The notes: generated by a model not told the origin, from the sequence alone. DNA of 64,000 nt from Garcia nutans (GCA_947685225.1 CANTUV010000033.1:58691001-58755000); one strand, 5' to 3'; positions 12,285 to 26,360 are shown, counted from the stretch's first letter. Translations and numbers: made by a program.

Positions 12285-15200
12285 TTAGCCCTCAAATGTA
12301 TTATATCACAAAAAACCAAGAACATAAATGTCCCAAACTATCCCCAACTAGTTAATTGCAAAAAACAAAAACAACCCATTAAGGCAAATAACTCGAGCAG
12401 TGGACACATCAGTCAGTGAGATAATTTAAACAACTACAAGCACCAAATTCAAATCAATGGCGCTTATTATGCGAACTGTCAACATAATTGAAGATAGTAA
12501 CTATAAAGGACAAAACTTTAAGATATGTCCTAAAAAACCAAATGAAGAGATGAAGAAAAAAGTAAATAGCCGAGAGATAGAGACATGCCTGCAAGTAATT
12601 TGAAATGGGGAAAAAACAGAGAATAGGCAGTTAAGATAAAAATGGAATCTTTATAGAAGCAGTTGGTGATTGAGAGAGAGAGAGAGACGAAGAAGTTATG
12701 GGATGTGGAGAAGAAAGAGAAAGGGTGAACGGGTAATGAATGGAGTTTGATAAATTTGAGAAGAAGAGAGCAACTCAACTCTGAATTTTGAGCCCCATAG
12801 CTTCCGCATCTACTTCCCAATTCATCCGTTTCCAGTCTATTTTTCGATTTTTTTTTATTATTTATCCATAAATCCCTTTTTTATATTATTTTCTTTTTTC
12901 CAACTTATTAAGTAAATGATCTTTTCATTGATAAAGTTGATTATCCAAGCCACATGGAAAATTAAACAATTAGAGTAGAAGATCATCAAATATTTTCTTT
13001 AATTTAAAAATATAAGAATGAGTGATATATGAATTTGTAATTGCCATAATTTTATTATAAGATGTGTATGGTTATTATTGTCTATGCACATATTTTTTTC
13101 TTTTGAGAAATAGGGATAAAGATTTCTTTGTTAATAATGAACTTGAAAAAAAAAAGAAATTAATTCACACATGAAGTTGAATGAAAAAACAAACATATAT
13201 TTAGTTTAATAACCGAGTGTGAAGACAATGAAGTTGTATATTTGTAATTGAAATGAAAATGTTACCGCTAATAGAAGAAGAAGAGGCTATGTATTGGATT
13301 AATTGATGGAGGAAATTGCATTGCGTAGTATATTTTTAATTTTTTAAGTATATTTTTAATATATTAAATATATATTTAATGTATAATTTTAAAAATAAAT
13401 TATATTTTAGGTATACTGCATATATATATATATATTAAAAATATATTGTTAAAGAAATTTTAATTAAAATTAAAATTAAAATTAATTTTAATTTTAATTT
13501 ATATAAAATAATATATAATTTATTTTTTACTATAAATAATTTATTTTTATTTTTATTTTTCATAGTAAATAATTAATTTTATTTTTATATTAAAATTTTA
13601 ATTTTTTATTTTTTATAGTCAATAATTAATTTTTGTTTTTATAGTCAATAATTAATTACAAGGCTAAAAGATAAATATTAAAATGAATAAAAAATATATA
13701 TTAAATTATTACCTAATACATAAATGTCAATGGGGAAATTAAAAAGAAAAATAAATTATTCTAAAAATAGATCAAATGCTGTTATTTAAGAATTGTTGCA
13801 AAGAAAAAAAAAACAGGGAGCAGAACTATAGGAAATGCGAGAAAGAAAAATAGTATTATGGGAGAAGATAATTTTTTAGCTTTGAACTTGTTTGAAATAC
13901 GATGAAATGAGGAAGGACAATTTTGAAATAATATTTACTTAAATCATCGCAACCCACCGGTTTGGTAGTTTAATACTACCTTCATTTTATTAACATAGAA
14001 AAAATAAAATGAACACAAAAATTAAAAAAAATTTATTTTTTTCATTTTTATTGATTTAAATATTCCTTAAAAAAATATTTCTCAAATTAAATTTTTAAGA
14101 TAAGGGTATAAATGATATTTTATCTTATTCTACTCTTCAAAATTTATCTAAAATGACATATTTTTTATATAAAAGATATAAAAAAAAAATTTTTCTTTTA
14201 TTAATAAAACGGAGGAAGTATTTTTTTTTTAAAAAGTTGATGGTTCTTAAAACATGGAATAAACCATGAAAAATAATACCATCTTTTTAGAAATTAAAAC
14301 AAACGGCCTTTATGCTAATATCATATCATATTTAATAATCACGTACCATCGTCCAAACACATTATAGAGCTCGTACTCCTGCACCTAATAAGTAAAAATA
14401 ACATCACCACATCCTTCATTATATTTTTTAATTTTTTTATTAAAAATATTTTATTTATTTTATTATAAATTTATAATAAATTTTTTATAAATTGTGTGAA
14501 ATTTATAAACTCATTATAAATTTATTATAAATTAATAAAAATTTAGTATTTTTATAAATATTTTATAAATTCTTATATTTTGATAAATATTTTATAAATA
14601 TGATATATTTAAAATTATTTTTAATTTTTTATTATATTTTTATCGAAAATCTAAATAACATGGGCATAAACAGCCAATAAAAAGCTCAAGTATAATTGGA
14701 TATATATATTAATTTATTTTTTAAAATGCCTTAATTTTTTTGAAAATTTATTTTTATTTTTTCATATAGATTTAATCAAAAATATATTCTATGTGTATTT
14801 ATTGTATATCATACAAATGCAAATTAGATACATATTTTTGATATAGTAATAGTTGTTGCCAATTCGAAATGAATATTTTTGAATTTAAAATTTTAATAAG
14901 TGAATTTGGAAGAAAAAATAAAAATTATTATTTTTAATATATATATTTTTTTATTTTTTGAAATATTTTTATATAAAATCTTCAATCAATAGGTGGAGTG
15001 TACACCCAAACATTCTAAAATTGACCAACTATTTAGACGGAATTTTCAGTTGGGAATTTTTACACGGTTTTATTCTACTTTTATACATTTTTTTATTTGT
15101 TATCCACTGCAATCATATATTATTTATAATTTTTGTTTAATATGTAACTTAAATTTTAATTTACTATTTATTAAAATTAGCTATTACTAATTTGGTGTTT

Positions 15201-15930
15201 ATATATTATATATATATATATATATATAATTTTTGTATTATATATTTTCATATTCACTATAAACTTATGCATTATTATAGAAATTTTTTTATGATAATTT
15301 ATTAAAATTCTTACTAATTACAATTAGAAATCAATTTTCAAATTCTTAAATTAATTAAATTGATGGAATGTAATTGAATACACTTTTCACAGTTAATACT
15401 TTTTTTGTTACCTTTTTTTTTTGCCAGATTTTTTTTTGGTTACCTATACATGCTATATTTACAGTAATAAAATCAAATGAATAGATAAAGTCTTTTCCAT
15501 TTTCTTTATGTTATGCTATTTTAATGAATACTGAATAATAATTATACTGTACTTTGTTAAAGAACGAGCAATTAAAGCTCCAATCATCAAATAAACATGC
15601 ATATATATATATTAATTTCATAATTCCCAAAAATATTAGTATATCTACATTGGTATAACCAAGAACAGAAAATGTCGGTCCCTTAGCCATATAATTTCTT
15701 TGTTTTTTTTTTCGGCTTTCATTTCATTTTCTTCCTTCTAAAACAGAGAAGAGACAAATTGGTACAAAAGGGCCAAAGAACATGGACATGGCTATTCCAT
15801 TTCTATATTTCCTAGACTAATAAAACTTCTCTTGAAAAAAAATAACAATATATAGAAAAACAAACAAAAGTTTTTTTTTTTTGAATTTTGTACCCCAAAA
15901 TCTGTTTCTTTTCTTAATTTCTTTCCTATT
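12285..15930. other. Intergenic, AT-rich; possible distal 5' UTR of DPD1
   Basis: No protein-coding gene is seen. A moderately GC-rich patch at about 12560-12830 ends in GA/CT-rich sequence, as expected for a promoter or non-coding first exon of a minus-strand gene, which would be DPD1; no exon can be proved. From 12840 to 15700 the sequence is strongly AT-rich with A/T runs and TA repeats (for example 15205-15229) and one Stowaway MITE. Confidence 0.5.
13976..14218. mobile_element. Stowaway MITE (243 bp)
   Basis: The left end reads CTACCTTCATTTTATTAA and the right end, reverse complemented, CTTCCTCCGTTTTATTAA. TA dinucleotides flank both ends (13974-13975, 14219-14220). This is the terminal signature and target site of Stowaway (Tc1/mariner-type) MITEs. 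The interior is AT-rich and non-coding. Confidence 0.75.
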
Positions 15931-16743
15931 TCATGCAAAAACAGAGCCACAAGACAAAGCCATTAATGAAAAAGCAGCCTGTTCTTCCTCTCCTAGCTTC
16001 CTTCTCCTCTGGCATCTCTTTTTTTTTACTATTGATGATCTTTGAAACACCATTTTCCCACCAACTACGATTAGTCTCATCTTCAAAGATTCTCTCATTT
16101 CAATGACGTTGCCACTACTCTTTGAGGCCGTGGTGGCGGTGCCATTTGCAGGGTCACAAATGGTGGTCATATGTGTTGATCTGTTTTTCTTCTTTGAATC
16201 TTTATGTAAACCCAACACAGCTCTTCTCTTCTTTCTGTATCTGATCCCACAAGCATTGCACAGTGACTGAAAATACCAAAATCCAAATATCAAAACCCAT
16301 AAAGACTTATCTAATCTTTAAAGAATACAAAACCCAATTCACCAACTAAAAAAAATGAATACAAATCTGACCCAGCTGAGAAAATCAAGATCCACAAGAA
16401 TTAAAAACCAGATAAAAAGAAATGGGTATCAAGATTAAAAAAAAGCGAGACCAAAACACCCAAAAAAAACAGAGAGAAAAGAACCTTGGGTCCAGCAGGT
16501 CCACCTCTCCACAAAGGAGTCTTGGTGGTTTTACAATCAGCACAACACTTTTTTATCTCAATTTTTTTGTCTTCTTCATCCAATGATTTCTGTAACTGAA
16601 TCAAACAATACAGTAAAGAAATGACTACACAATCAAAAACCCAGAAAACATTAAAGAAAAAAAGAACAACCCAAAAAAGCAGAAGCTGTGATGATATTGA
16701 TAAATGATTCTGTTTCACTCACCTTTCCTCTGATATCCATCAT
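15931..16743 (-). CDS. Short B-class GATA transcription factor (GATA15/16/23-like)
   Basis: Three exons (16743-16723, 16589-16485, 16266-15931) encode 153 aa (152 if the second of two adjacent ATGs is used). One type IV zinc finger C-x2-C-x18-C-x2-C (C23, C26, C45, C48; CADCKTTKTPLWRGG and SLCNACG) is split by intron 2 between GPK and SLC. A basic KKRR stretch follows, as in the DNA-binding tail. The C-terminus is EEEQAAFSLMALSCGSVFA, the place of the LLM motif of LLM-type B-GATAs, but it reads SLM. LLM B-GATAs control greening, flowering and hypocotyl growth downstream of light, cytokinin and gibberellin; GATA23 acts in lateral-root founder cells. Gene order next to DPD1 and CBP60 resembles the Arabidopsis GATA23 locus, but the length is nearer GATA15/16, so no member name is assigned. 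Confidence 0.93.
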
Positions 16744-17004
16744 TCCATAAACCATCTTTCTTTTCCTTTTCTAAGGGGTCCTAATGGACAGAAAGACAGC
16801 TCTGATCATCTAGTGGATGACAAAAAGAATAAGATAATTCAGAGAGACTTGATAAGTGTAATTGTAGTAAAGAGAAATAGTGAGAAAAACAGAGAATGCA
16901 GAGGCCTGAGAAAGTGTAATTGGGGGGGTTATTTTCTGAAATTACCTAAATACCCTTTCCATACTAATTTGCGTGAATTTCTTAAAAATATGCTAAAAAT
17001 AAAA

Positions 17005-17093
17005 TTATTTTTGAAAATATAAACTTTTCTCTTTTTTTTAAATAAATTTATTTTTGAAAATATAAACTTTTCTCTTTTTTTTTTTAAATAAAC
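17005..17093. repeat. 43 bp tandem duplication in the GATA promoter
   Basis: The motif TTATTTTTGAAAATATAAAC followed by TTTTCTC and a T run occurs twice, at 17005 and 17048, with a 43 bp period and length variation in the T run. It lies about 260 bp upstream of the GATA start codon. Confidence 0.8.
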
Positions 17094-18092
17094 TTACTTT
17101 TTTTACTTTTGAATATATTAGATTCGATACATTTAGTGGACATTTAATATATTGAAATTTTAAAAGAATAAAATAAATTTTAAAAAATTATAAAAAAAAA
17201 TGACCTATATTGTAATTTTCTCTAATTTCTATAGCCTTGCATTTTCCTTTTTTTTAATGACACTTGCACCCGCCAAGCTTTGGAGATGGGCGATTGCCAC
17301 GTAGCAACATGCCCGAACGGACTCTTTTTTATTTTACTTACTTATTTTCACCACTCGCATTGGGTAAGAAATTGGCTATACTCGCCTCTGTTTTGTTTAA
17401 ATTTCATTGAAGTTATTGTTTTTCAGATAATTAATTAATATTTCACTCCCTTAATTACTTATGTTAAGATAAAAAAACATAATATAAAAACTGGCATTAA
17501 TAGGATCATTCATAAAAACTAAAAAATTAATTCCCTGCCCAGTAAAAAAAAATAATAATTCCCTTCATCAATGTACTCTTCTATATTATTTTTTCAAAAA
17601 AAATAATTTAAACATGAACTAATTAATAGGATCATTCGTAAATTCTCATTAACAAATCAATTTTGATGATTTCCCTTTTGATCATGATGATTCTTTTCCA
17701 ACTAATAATTGCAAATTATCAAAGTGGTGTGTTTTCCTAAATTATTAAATCATGGATTATAATGTTTTATTGTCTTCTGTATCTTATAATAAGTGTTATT
17801 TTTGTTCTGTATAAATATCTTAGTTTAAAATATATATTTTTTATAATTTTTAATAATATTATTAAAATACCATCTCACTTCATTAATCAATCACGATATA
17901 TAATTTCTTAAAAAATTTATATTTCCGAATATTTTTTATTTTTTTAAAAAAATTGTATTCTCATTATAAATAAATAACAGCAATACAAATTTGTGTCCCA
18001 ATAGAACGTAACGTGTGAAAGAACAGACTGGCCTGCGAAAGGGATGCCGTGCTGGTTATGGACTTTGGAACCAAAAACTATATTCATTTGAT

Positions 18093-18121
18093 GGGGGGGG
18101 GGGGGGGGGGGGGGGGGGGGG
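18093..18121. repeat. Poly-G run of 29 bases
   Basis: An uninterrupted G homopolymer of 29 in an AT-rich intergenic region. It is either a true mononucleotide repeat or an assembly or base-call artefact. Confidence 0.9.
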
Positions 18122-18670
18122 TGTTATTACTAAGCTTTTCACTTTCCCATTCTCTTAAACTGCATTTAAATTTATGTATTATCAAAAGGTGAGCCTGTTT
18201 TACAGTAAAAAAAAAAAAGAAGCTGAAACTCTGTCCTCGATAACAATAAATCATGTCACAAAATGCTTCTTTTGTTGCCTTCTACACCACTGATATGCTC
18301 ACGTTTTCCCATCATCGAATATATAAACATATTTCAGGAATTAACTACAAATAAATCCATTGTTTTAGTGGTTATATTTGTTATTTTAATGATAAAATTC
18401 TTAAAATAACTTCAAATACATATTTTTTTTCACGTGTAGCCATAACCAAAAAGTTCATATATATACCTAATCGTTAAAATAGGCTGTAAATAAAAATTAT
18501 TTCCTCAAAGCAATGCATTCTCATAATAATTTTTTTTTTAATTTTATTTGAGCATTGAGTTCAAAGATTAAATCCTGTTTCATAGTTTCATTCTTGATGC
18601 AAAAAAAAATCATCTGACAAAGATTAATGGATCTAAATCAAAAGCAACACCCCATTCAGACAAAAACCCA

Positions 18671-18738
18671 CCGACGCAAATCGAGCCTGCCAGTGCCCGT
18701 TAAAATGCATCGGCGCAAATTGCGCCTGCCAGTTACCG
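18671..18738. repeat. Two 29 bp GC-rich near repeats
   Basis: CCGACGCAAATCGAGCCTGC (from 18671) and TCGGCGCAAATTGCGCCTGC (from 18710) share most positions over 29 bp. They form a GC-rich island in AT-rich DNA in or near the importin alpha 3' region. The function is unknown. Confidence 0.7.
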
Positions 18739-19579
18739 CCATGCATGCTTGTTTTGAAATGACGCCGGAGCAATCAAACAAAATATAAAGAGCGGAAGCA
18801 ACATATAAATCTCATCTGCGCGATCATGTTGAGTAGGAAAAAATGCAGGTCACAAAGAAAAGAAGATTGGAGAAATGCAAAGAATAACAGCAACTCTACT
18901 TTTTCCCTTAAATATGAGTTTTTGACACTTGAAATGACAAACTGGTACACTACGTACCACGCAAAACAGATCAAGAATTCAAGATGGAAATTACATGTCA
19001 AATGTAGAAAAAATAAAAATAACTGCAGCCTATACTCGCATGAAAATATATAAAATTGCTATAATCCTAGCAAGTACAAGCAGGCGACTAGAATGGATTT
19101 TGGGAGTGCCAAAATCCATAAGACTGTGGAAAGGCAATGCAGAGATGCTAATAAAAGAACTAGGAAAACAGATGCGTTCAAAAAGACTTCATGTCTATTC
19201 TATAAAAAGCCCAACCTCAAAGAACCACAACCCTGAGAAAACCCATCTTCATCATCTGACCAAATTCACTTTTTTTTTTCTCTCCACACCATATTACTAT
19301 CGCCGTAGTAAAAACCGAGACCAGTCCAGCAACATTTATCCACACCTTAGACTGGACCACTAGACCCAAACATGACTCCACGACACTTGACCTGAAGCTG
19401 ACAACTGTCCCGCCATATTCCACGAGGACTTCAATAGAGAACCATCGATAACTCCTGCACATGATGAACTGCAAGAATGTAAACCATGTAGAGATGCAAA
19501 ACATAAAATATATACACGAGGTCACTCTGTGATACAAAAAATACAGGAAGGCAATCAGAATTAAAAGTAATACATACAC

Positions 19580-22500
19580 TTAGCTGAAATTAAATCCACC
19601 AGATGGAACAGAAGGCATCTCGCCACCCCCAAACTGGAATCCAGATTGGGAAGCATCGCCTGGTGGCATTGTCTCATCTTCCTCCTCCAACCAATATGTC
19701 TCGAGAATCTTCACAGCCTTCTCATAAATCTCTGTATTATCATGAGACTGTAGATTCTCAATTTTCTCCAACCCCTCGGCATCATCAATCATTTGTGCGT
19801 ATAGATTTATGCCTCCAGTGTTGCTTAAATTCTTGTCAGCTTCCCCCACCTTCAAGATGTTCTCTAGACCTTCTAAACAAACTGTCACAATCCTTGGATC
19901 AGGGCAGATGAGAAGCTCACATAAGGGCTTGATACAACCTTGGCTAACAAGGTACCTGCAAAAACAATTAGCAGCTTAATGTTAGTATAATGATACACAA
20001 CCTAATTTTCATATAGAGATGAGAAATAAAATTCTAATTTCATACTTGATTTGTTCATGAGTACCACCAGACGTAGCATTTGAGATTGCCCAAGCAGCTT
20101 CTTTCTTAATGTCAAACTCAGCATTTTGGAGTAGATGAACCAGCGGACCAATAATATTTGCCTCAATTACAGCCTGCATTATTCATAAATAAGATATTAT
20201 GATGAATCATACCATAAAATCAAAACAACCAACAAGGACATATAGTTACCTGAATCTGCTCTTTGTTGCCAGCTGTTATATTAGATATGGTCCAACAGGC
20301 TTCCTTCTTGATACTCTTTTTATAATTATTTGTCAACAAATTCAAAAGGCAAGGCAGTGCTTGATGATTTATTATACACTAGAAGGGAGAACACCACATC
20401 AGCACAAGAGAACAAGCAAACGACATCAGCACAAGAGAACAAGCAAAAGCTCAAATGGCATGTACCGCACCAAGCAAAAATTACATTAGATATTGGTTAT
20501 TTCTTAACCTACAAATGTAAAAGGGAAGTAGCAAAGGAACAAACTAGCCATTAAGTCAGCAAAACCAAAAATGGGTATTAGCCACTTTAGAAGGCCACAT
20601 CCTTCTGGTTCACAAACCCAACAAGCCATTAAGAGAAAGATATTATATTGTAAGTTACACCTCCATCTCTACCTTGATAGTTAGGGTCTGAAAGTTCCAC
20701 AATCATTTGCAGAACTTTGTAGACAAAAATAATTTGCATTATTTAATTTAAAGTCCGCTTGCTTCAGTTTTAAGCAAATTGACTTAGATCTTTTAACTTC
20801 CTCTTGCAAAAAAGAGGATGCAAAAACAATTCCAGAAATCACTTTCAGTGTCTTGTGATTTATAAAATGAACTTTTCTAGTGTAACTGAAGGATATTATA
20901 TATGCACGAGATAAACATGACCTTTGTCTGCCCATGCAATAAAGATGTGATTATATAGCTACTAATACCTGGGTCTGCATGTCATCACCAGTAACAATAT
21001 TCCCAACAGTGCGAAGTGCAGGAATGAGAACTGATGGAGATGGGTGCCTGACAAAATGAAACAATCAATCAAACTTGTGCAGAACAAAATGTAAATCGTA
21101 AACCCAACAACCAAGGCAAGAAAAGCTTATTGTAAGAGAATATAACACCCACAATAAAAGCTCAACTAGCCGAGGGCATACTCCAGCTTCAATAACAGCT
21201 TGAATTTTATCATTGGTACCATCAGAAAGATAAGAAAGAGCCCAACATGCATCAGTCAAGACTTCCTCATCATTAGAATGAATTAGACGGGCTAGAGCTG
21301 GAAGAGCAGGCTTAACCTGTACAATAAAATATGACAAAAAAGAATGGTCACAGGCAAGTAGCATGTCATAGACAAGCCATGACACTGAGAATGCTGAACT
21401 GCAAATCCAATTCAAAAATTATCATTATGGGAAAAAGATACTAATAACAAATAGCAATGCATGAACAACTGAACAAACCTGGTCAAAAGGTGGCTGTGGC
21501 TTGCCTCGGCAAAAGTTTGAAAGTGTCCATGTAGCATTTCTTAGCATGGAAAGTTTTGCATGTTCATTCAATTGTGCCAGTAAAGGAAGCAGAGCACCAT
21601 TGCCAAGGACAAGATCACGGCATTTAGGAGAATCACCAGCAACATTACCCAATGCCCACACAGCCTGCCCATTCATATAAGTATAAAGGAATTGTTTAAA
21701 TTATCAAGCAATACATCATCTCACAATTGCTAAAATTCAATAGCTACTCGAACACCTCACAACATTATAAAGAACAAGCCTAACAAAAATAATACGATGA
21801 GGAATCGTAGAACATTGATCAGTCATGTCCTAAATTCATACCTGTTCACGAACATCATCACTGGGAGAACCAAGAAGCTTTACAAATATGGGGACGGATC
21901 CATGATCAATTACCACCCTTGTATTCTCAGATGTCCCAGAAGCAATGTTTGTGAGAGCCCAAGCTGCCTCAAACTACAACAATTTTTAGCCAATAAGAAT
22001 TTTCAATTTATAATCTCAAAAGAAATGGAGATAAAAAAGGATAAATAAATGCATCTAGCAGACCTGAAGCTGAGGAAAGTCCTCCCTCATAAGAAACTCG
22101 ACAAAGCGCGGCACAACACCAGCTAGTATAACTTCTTCAATTGGAGGGCTGCGCTCTAATAATGAACAAAAAATTCATACACAATAATGAAAAAAAAAAT
22201 CATACACAATTTTTAATACAAACAAAAGAAATTCCATAAATCACAATATAAATCTAGAGGAACTAGTTTCTCACCGATCGAGAGCAATTTCCTGAATTGA
22301 GTGGTTGCCTCAAGCTGCAAATTACTATCATCAGACCAAACACCTGCAACCATTGATGGTAGATGCTCCAACTGCACTCAATGTTCAAAAATATATACAA
22401 TAAGCCAATGTTGCCACCACAAAAATTCAAATTGTCACATAGCAAAACCCCTCAATGTGAACAGAATTCTGATGGATATAACTGATTTCATGCAAAAGCA

Positions 22501-23656
22501 AGGGACACATGTCAAAACAATTCCCATTAAAGCGCAATGACAAAATTCCAGCGACAAAACAATTACTTTCAACAAAGAAAGCTAAGCAAGCGAACAGTTT
22601 TGCTAAACAAAAAGTCGTCAACATGCAAGCAAAAAGATAATTGCAATAGGCTTGAAAACTTAACTCTGAAACAAAATGTGGAGCATCAATCTAATGTAAT
22701 GAAGCAGAAACGTATAATGAAGCAAAATCGCGTATCCTCTGCTTCATATACAACAAGTAGTGGCGAGCTTCTAGAGCATTTTTTGGTTCGCATATTGAAT
22801 TGCCAGCCAAAATTTTCAAAATCACAAATACAGCCACTCATTACTTAAAGCTGCCATCCACGGAGGTCAACCAACCAACCAAAGCAATGATTATCCAACA
22901 TATCAAAAACAATTTGAAGCAAAATCAGCAGAACTAAGATGCCCCATATCATTAGGAATTATAAGCTGGATACAGTAAACAATGAATAATTACCAAGCAA
23001 CCAAAATACAAAATAAAGTGAAATTAGATTCCTGAAGCAAATACACGCCTGAAGGGAAATTTTATAGAGTAGATTAATCACAAAACACCATTAAAAACAA
23101 CAAAATCACTAGTTAATGGCTCAAAAAAGACATATACGAGGCAATGAGGTCCATCTCTACATCTCTAATGATTACTTAAATGTACAGCAGAACTCGTACT
23201 GCTAAGCCAAAATATAGAAGAATCGTATTCGAAGAAAACATCACTTAATCTGAAATCCAAAAAAATAAGCAACATAAACATACTCGAATTCGAAACTCCA
23301 AAAAAATGGAAGAAATTAAAAGCCCAAACGGCTTCGGATAACAAACCGCTTAGTGACATAAAATTCGTATTACAATTTACCAATTACTTATAGTGACATG
23401 AATTCATATTACCAATTACTCCGTTACATGAAATTACAAAACTGACCTTCTTCTCTACGGCGGTGGAATGAATAGAAGCTGGCATCGGCTGGGCTTGTAA
23501 TCCCTCACGCCGCTTCTTCTGTAAGCTTTCCTCCCGACGATTCTTCCGGATCTCCACCATATTATCTTCTCGCCTCCGGCGTCCTTCTTCGGCATCCACG
23601 GCCACCTTGTACCTGTTCCTGCGGACCTCGGTCCTCGCGCTTGGTCTCAACGACAT
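19580..23656 (-). CDS. IMPA: Importin subunit alpha (karyopherin alpha)
   Basis: Ten exons (23656-23447, 22371-22275, 22155-22064, 21973-21842, 21664-21479, 21316-21153, 21047-20969, 20378-20250, 20173-20046, 19955-19580) total 1593 nt and encode 530 aa; Arabidopsis IMPA-1 is 532. Exon 1 is the importin-beta-binding domain (MSLRPSARTEVRRNRYK, then RRRREDNMVEIRKNRREES), whose basic stretches bind importin beta. Armadillo repeats follow, with the Trp and Asn ladder that holds nuclear-localisation signals (AAWALTNIASG, AVWALGNVAGD, ATWTLSNFCRG, ACWALSYLSDG, ACWTISNITAG, AAWAISNATSG). The acidic tail (YWLEEEDETMPPG) ends GGFNFS and corresponds to the CAS exportin-binding end. The protein carries cargo through nuclear pores with importin beta. 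No defects are seen. Ortholog identity within the IMPA family is not resolved. Confidence 0.97.
20394..20447. repeat. 27 bp tandem duplication in importin alpha intron
   Basis: ACATCAGCACAAGAGAACAA and its flanks occur twice in a row (20394-20420, 20421-20447), differing by one base, just upstream of exon 8 in intron 7 (gene orientation). Confidence 0.85.
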
Positions 23657-23995
23657 CGTTACTAGCTTCGTCTAATGAACCGATTGATCGATCTGAGGAT
23701 CTAAGAAATGAGAGCTACTTTATTTAAACTGGGAGAGCTAAAAAAAAGTAGAATTAGAGGTTTTTCAAAGGAAAATGGAGCTCTGAGGGTTTTGATTTCA
23801 AGAGAGAACGAGTTGCAGAGATTTATATATAGGATGCTTTAGAGGGTAGGGTTTATAGTAAAAGTGGGCATGGATCGAGCGTTTATTACTAGATGTGCCA
23901 TTTATGGTTTTTGAGTTTGAACTTTAAAGGTGAGGGAAAAGAAAGTGACTTTTGGAAATAGTGGGACCTGCTCTGGCTGTTCTACTGACATCCGC

Positions 23996-24007
23996 AACGA
24001 CGTCGTT
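23996..24007. promoter_or_regulatory. Palindrome AACGACGTCGTT upstream of importin alpha
   Basis: A perfect 12 bp palindrome 340 bp upstream of the importin alpha ATG. Similar ACGACG-CGTT sequences occur upstream of the RecQ gene and near other genes in this window, which suggests a promoter motif. No factor is assigned. Confidence 0.35.
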
Positions 24008-24746
24008 TATTTTGTTTCTTTTTTTTTTTATCAATAAAAAGTTGTTATTTAAAAAATGAATTTTGTTTTGACAGAAAAAAAAAAAAAAAAGATTGATGAA
24101 ATTATTATAACTAAATTTAATAGGAAAAATTTGCCGTCTTCTCAATATATTAAGAAGATAATTAACTTTAATTTTTTTAGAGTAATAATTTATTTTCAAG
24201 TTAATAATATAAAGTTATGAATATATTTAATTTTGAAAAAACCAAAACTATATGTTATATATTATTAATAAATTTTGTATTTAGCACACCATGATATAAT
24301 TTAATGATAAGTGCATCTCTTTTTATTTACTTAAAATCAATTTTCCCATTCTCTAATGTAATATTTAATAAAACTAAATAATATGTGGGAGCTTGGTATA
24401 TATGAATTAAGATTGATATAATAGCAAATATCTTATTAACATAAAAAATATTTTAAAATGTGTTTAAGCACGTTAGATAATTACAAGATATTTATTATTA
24501 AAAATATTTGCTTAAAATAATTTTTATTCCAAGAATTTGTCCGAATAACAAATAAGAAGTTTCAATTTGTGTTTAAAATTTAAATATAACCTTTCAAATT
24601 TAATATTATAAATAGATTTTACAAGATGTATTCACAATTTCAAATTTGTATTAAATTTTTGGATAAATCAATAAAGTTGAATATTTATGATTTCGTTAAT
24701 GAATCGATTCAATTATACTCAGTTTACTTATGCATTTCTTATTATA

Positions 24747-25432
24747 GAGGGTGTTTCTCAAAATTAGAGCTTTTCATCTTATTGTGAATAAGTGATTTTT
24801 AGATTATAATCAGATTAAAAATAAGCAGTTAACCGTTTCTGTAAACTAGTTAATAATCAGCTGATAATCAGTTTATAATCAGTTAAGTGTTTCTGTAAAA
24901 TCAGCTTATAATCAATTTTTAATTGCAAAAACTGTTAAAATGACCAAACTGTCTCTGAGTTTATTTATTGTATAAAAATAATTTTTTAAATGTCAATTCA
25001 AAATTTATTTTGCAACAATAATAATAATTTATTTAATAATAATAATAATTTATTTAATAAAATTTATTTGATAATAATAATAATTTATTTTTCAAAATTT
25101 ATTTTACAATAATAATAATAATTTTGCAATAATAATAATAATTTATTTAATAAAATTTATTTGATAATAATAATAATAAAAAAATTTATTTAATAAAATT
25201 TATTTGGAATATTGAAGATTAAGTAAGGATAGTATGGTCTTTTACTTGGTCAAAACTGCTTAAAAAATAAGTGCTTAAAAAAAAGTAGCAAAACCCAACT
25301 TTTAAAAAACTGATTAAAATCAGATTATAATCTACTATTTAAGTTTTCAGAAACACTTAAATAAACAACTTATAATCTAAAAATTGCTTATAATCAGTTT
25401 TGACCAGCTTTTAAGTTTTGAGAAACACCCTC
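24747..25432. mobile_element. MITE, copy 1 of a two-copy family (686 bp)
   Basis: The left end is GAGGGTGTTTCTCAAAA and the right end TTTTGAGAAACACCCTC, a perfect 17 bp terminal inverted repeat. The flanks are ATA on both sides. Subterminal sequence is rich in the inverted motif TTATAATCAG / CTGATTATAA. The core is an AATAAT-rich stretch that is longer than in the copy at 56873-57453. Non-coding; PIF/Harbinger-like by end sequence. Confidence 0.8.
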
Positions 25433-26360
25433 ATAATATTTTCTTTTCGTCAATTTTGTAAAAAAAATATTTTATTAAATTATCATTTTATATAATCAAC
25501 AAAAATTAATTAATTTTTTTAACTATATTTTAACATTAATGAGTTAATATTAATGAATAATTTTTTCAACATTTGCCTGGAGGACACATAATAAAGAGCA
25601 ATAAATGTTTTAATTTGTATTGAAATGTGTCATTTTAATTAAAATTTGTTAAAATCAATTTATAATATGTAAAGTTTTTTTTACCATTCATTTAAAAAAA
25701 CTTGATTATAATAAATTATAATGAAAATGATATACATTTCAATAAAAAAAAAGCATTTATTAGATAAATCTATTAATGAATTAATAAATAATATTTTAGT
25801 TTATTCAAAATAATTTTGTATTATCTTCATCTCAATTTTATAGTCCAATAATTATTTACGCATATATTAATAAAATATGGTTAATTTAGGTAAAATTTAT
25901 TTTTTTCTAATATACCCTTATTAAATATAATGCATTTTTCAAACTATTTTTAATATTATTGGAAATTCACTTAAAATATACTCTTAAAAAAATAGTTAAT
26001 ATTTTTTAGACCACAATCACCTTAAAATGAGTCAAAAAAAATAATAATGCCCTTGTACCTAATAAAATAAAATAAAATCTTATATGCATTATGTGTTCTT
26101 CTTATTCCTTCCATATTTTATGTCTTTTCATCTTTTTCTCTCTTTTTTTTCCAAAATTTGGATATGCGGTCATTAAATCCATAAAAATAAAGTTTTCTCA
26201 TTATTTTTCTTTCATCATACATGGTATGTTTTTATTTTTTTCATTTAGTCGAATATGCAACTTTAATTAAAATGAAATATTTGAAGAAAAAATAGTTTAT
26301 TTTGTTATATTTAACTAATATTTGCATATTTGATCAATTCATATTCTTTTCTTATTATAA

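Larger units (their letters stand above)
16744..19579. other. Intergenic: GATA promoter and importin alpha 3' UTR
   Basis: The GATA promoter and leader lie from 16744 to about 17300. 17400-18600 is AT-rich without genes, except for a poly-G run. About 18770-19579 is probably 3' UTR of importin alpha, including a transcribed-looking stretch before the stop codon at 19580. Reading frames here have no recognisable protein. Confidence 0.5.

Noticed and set aside
13440..13530. AT palindrome of TTAAAATTAAAATT type as a functional site
   Set aside because: Simple A/T-rich low-complexity sequence, expected by chance in this region.
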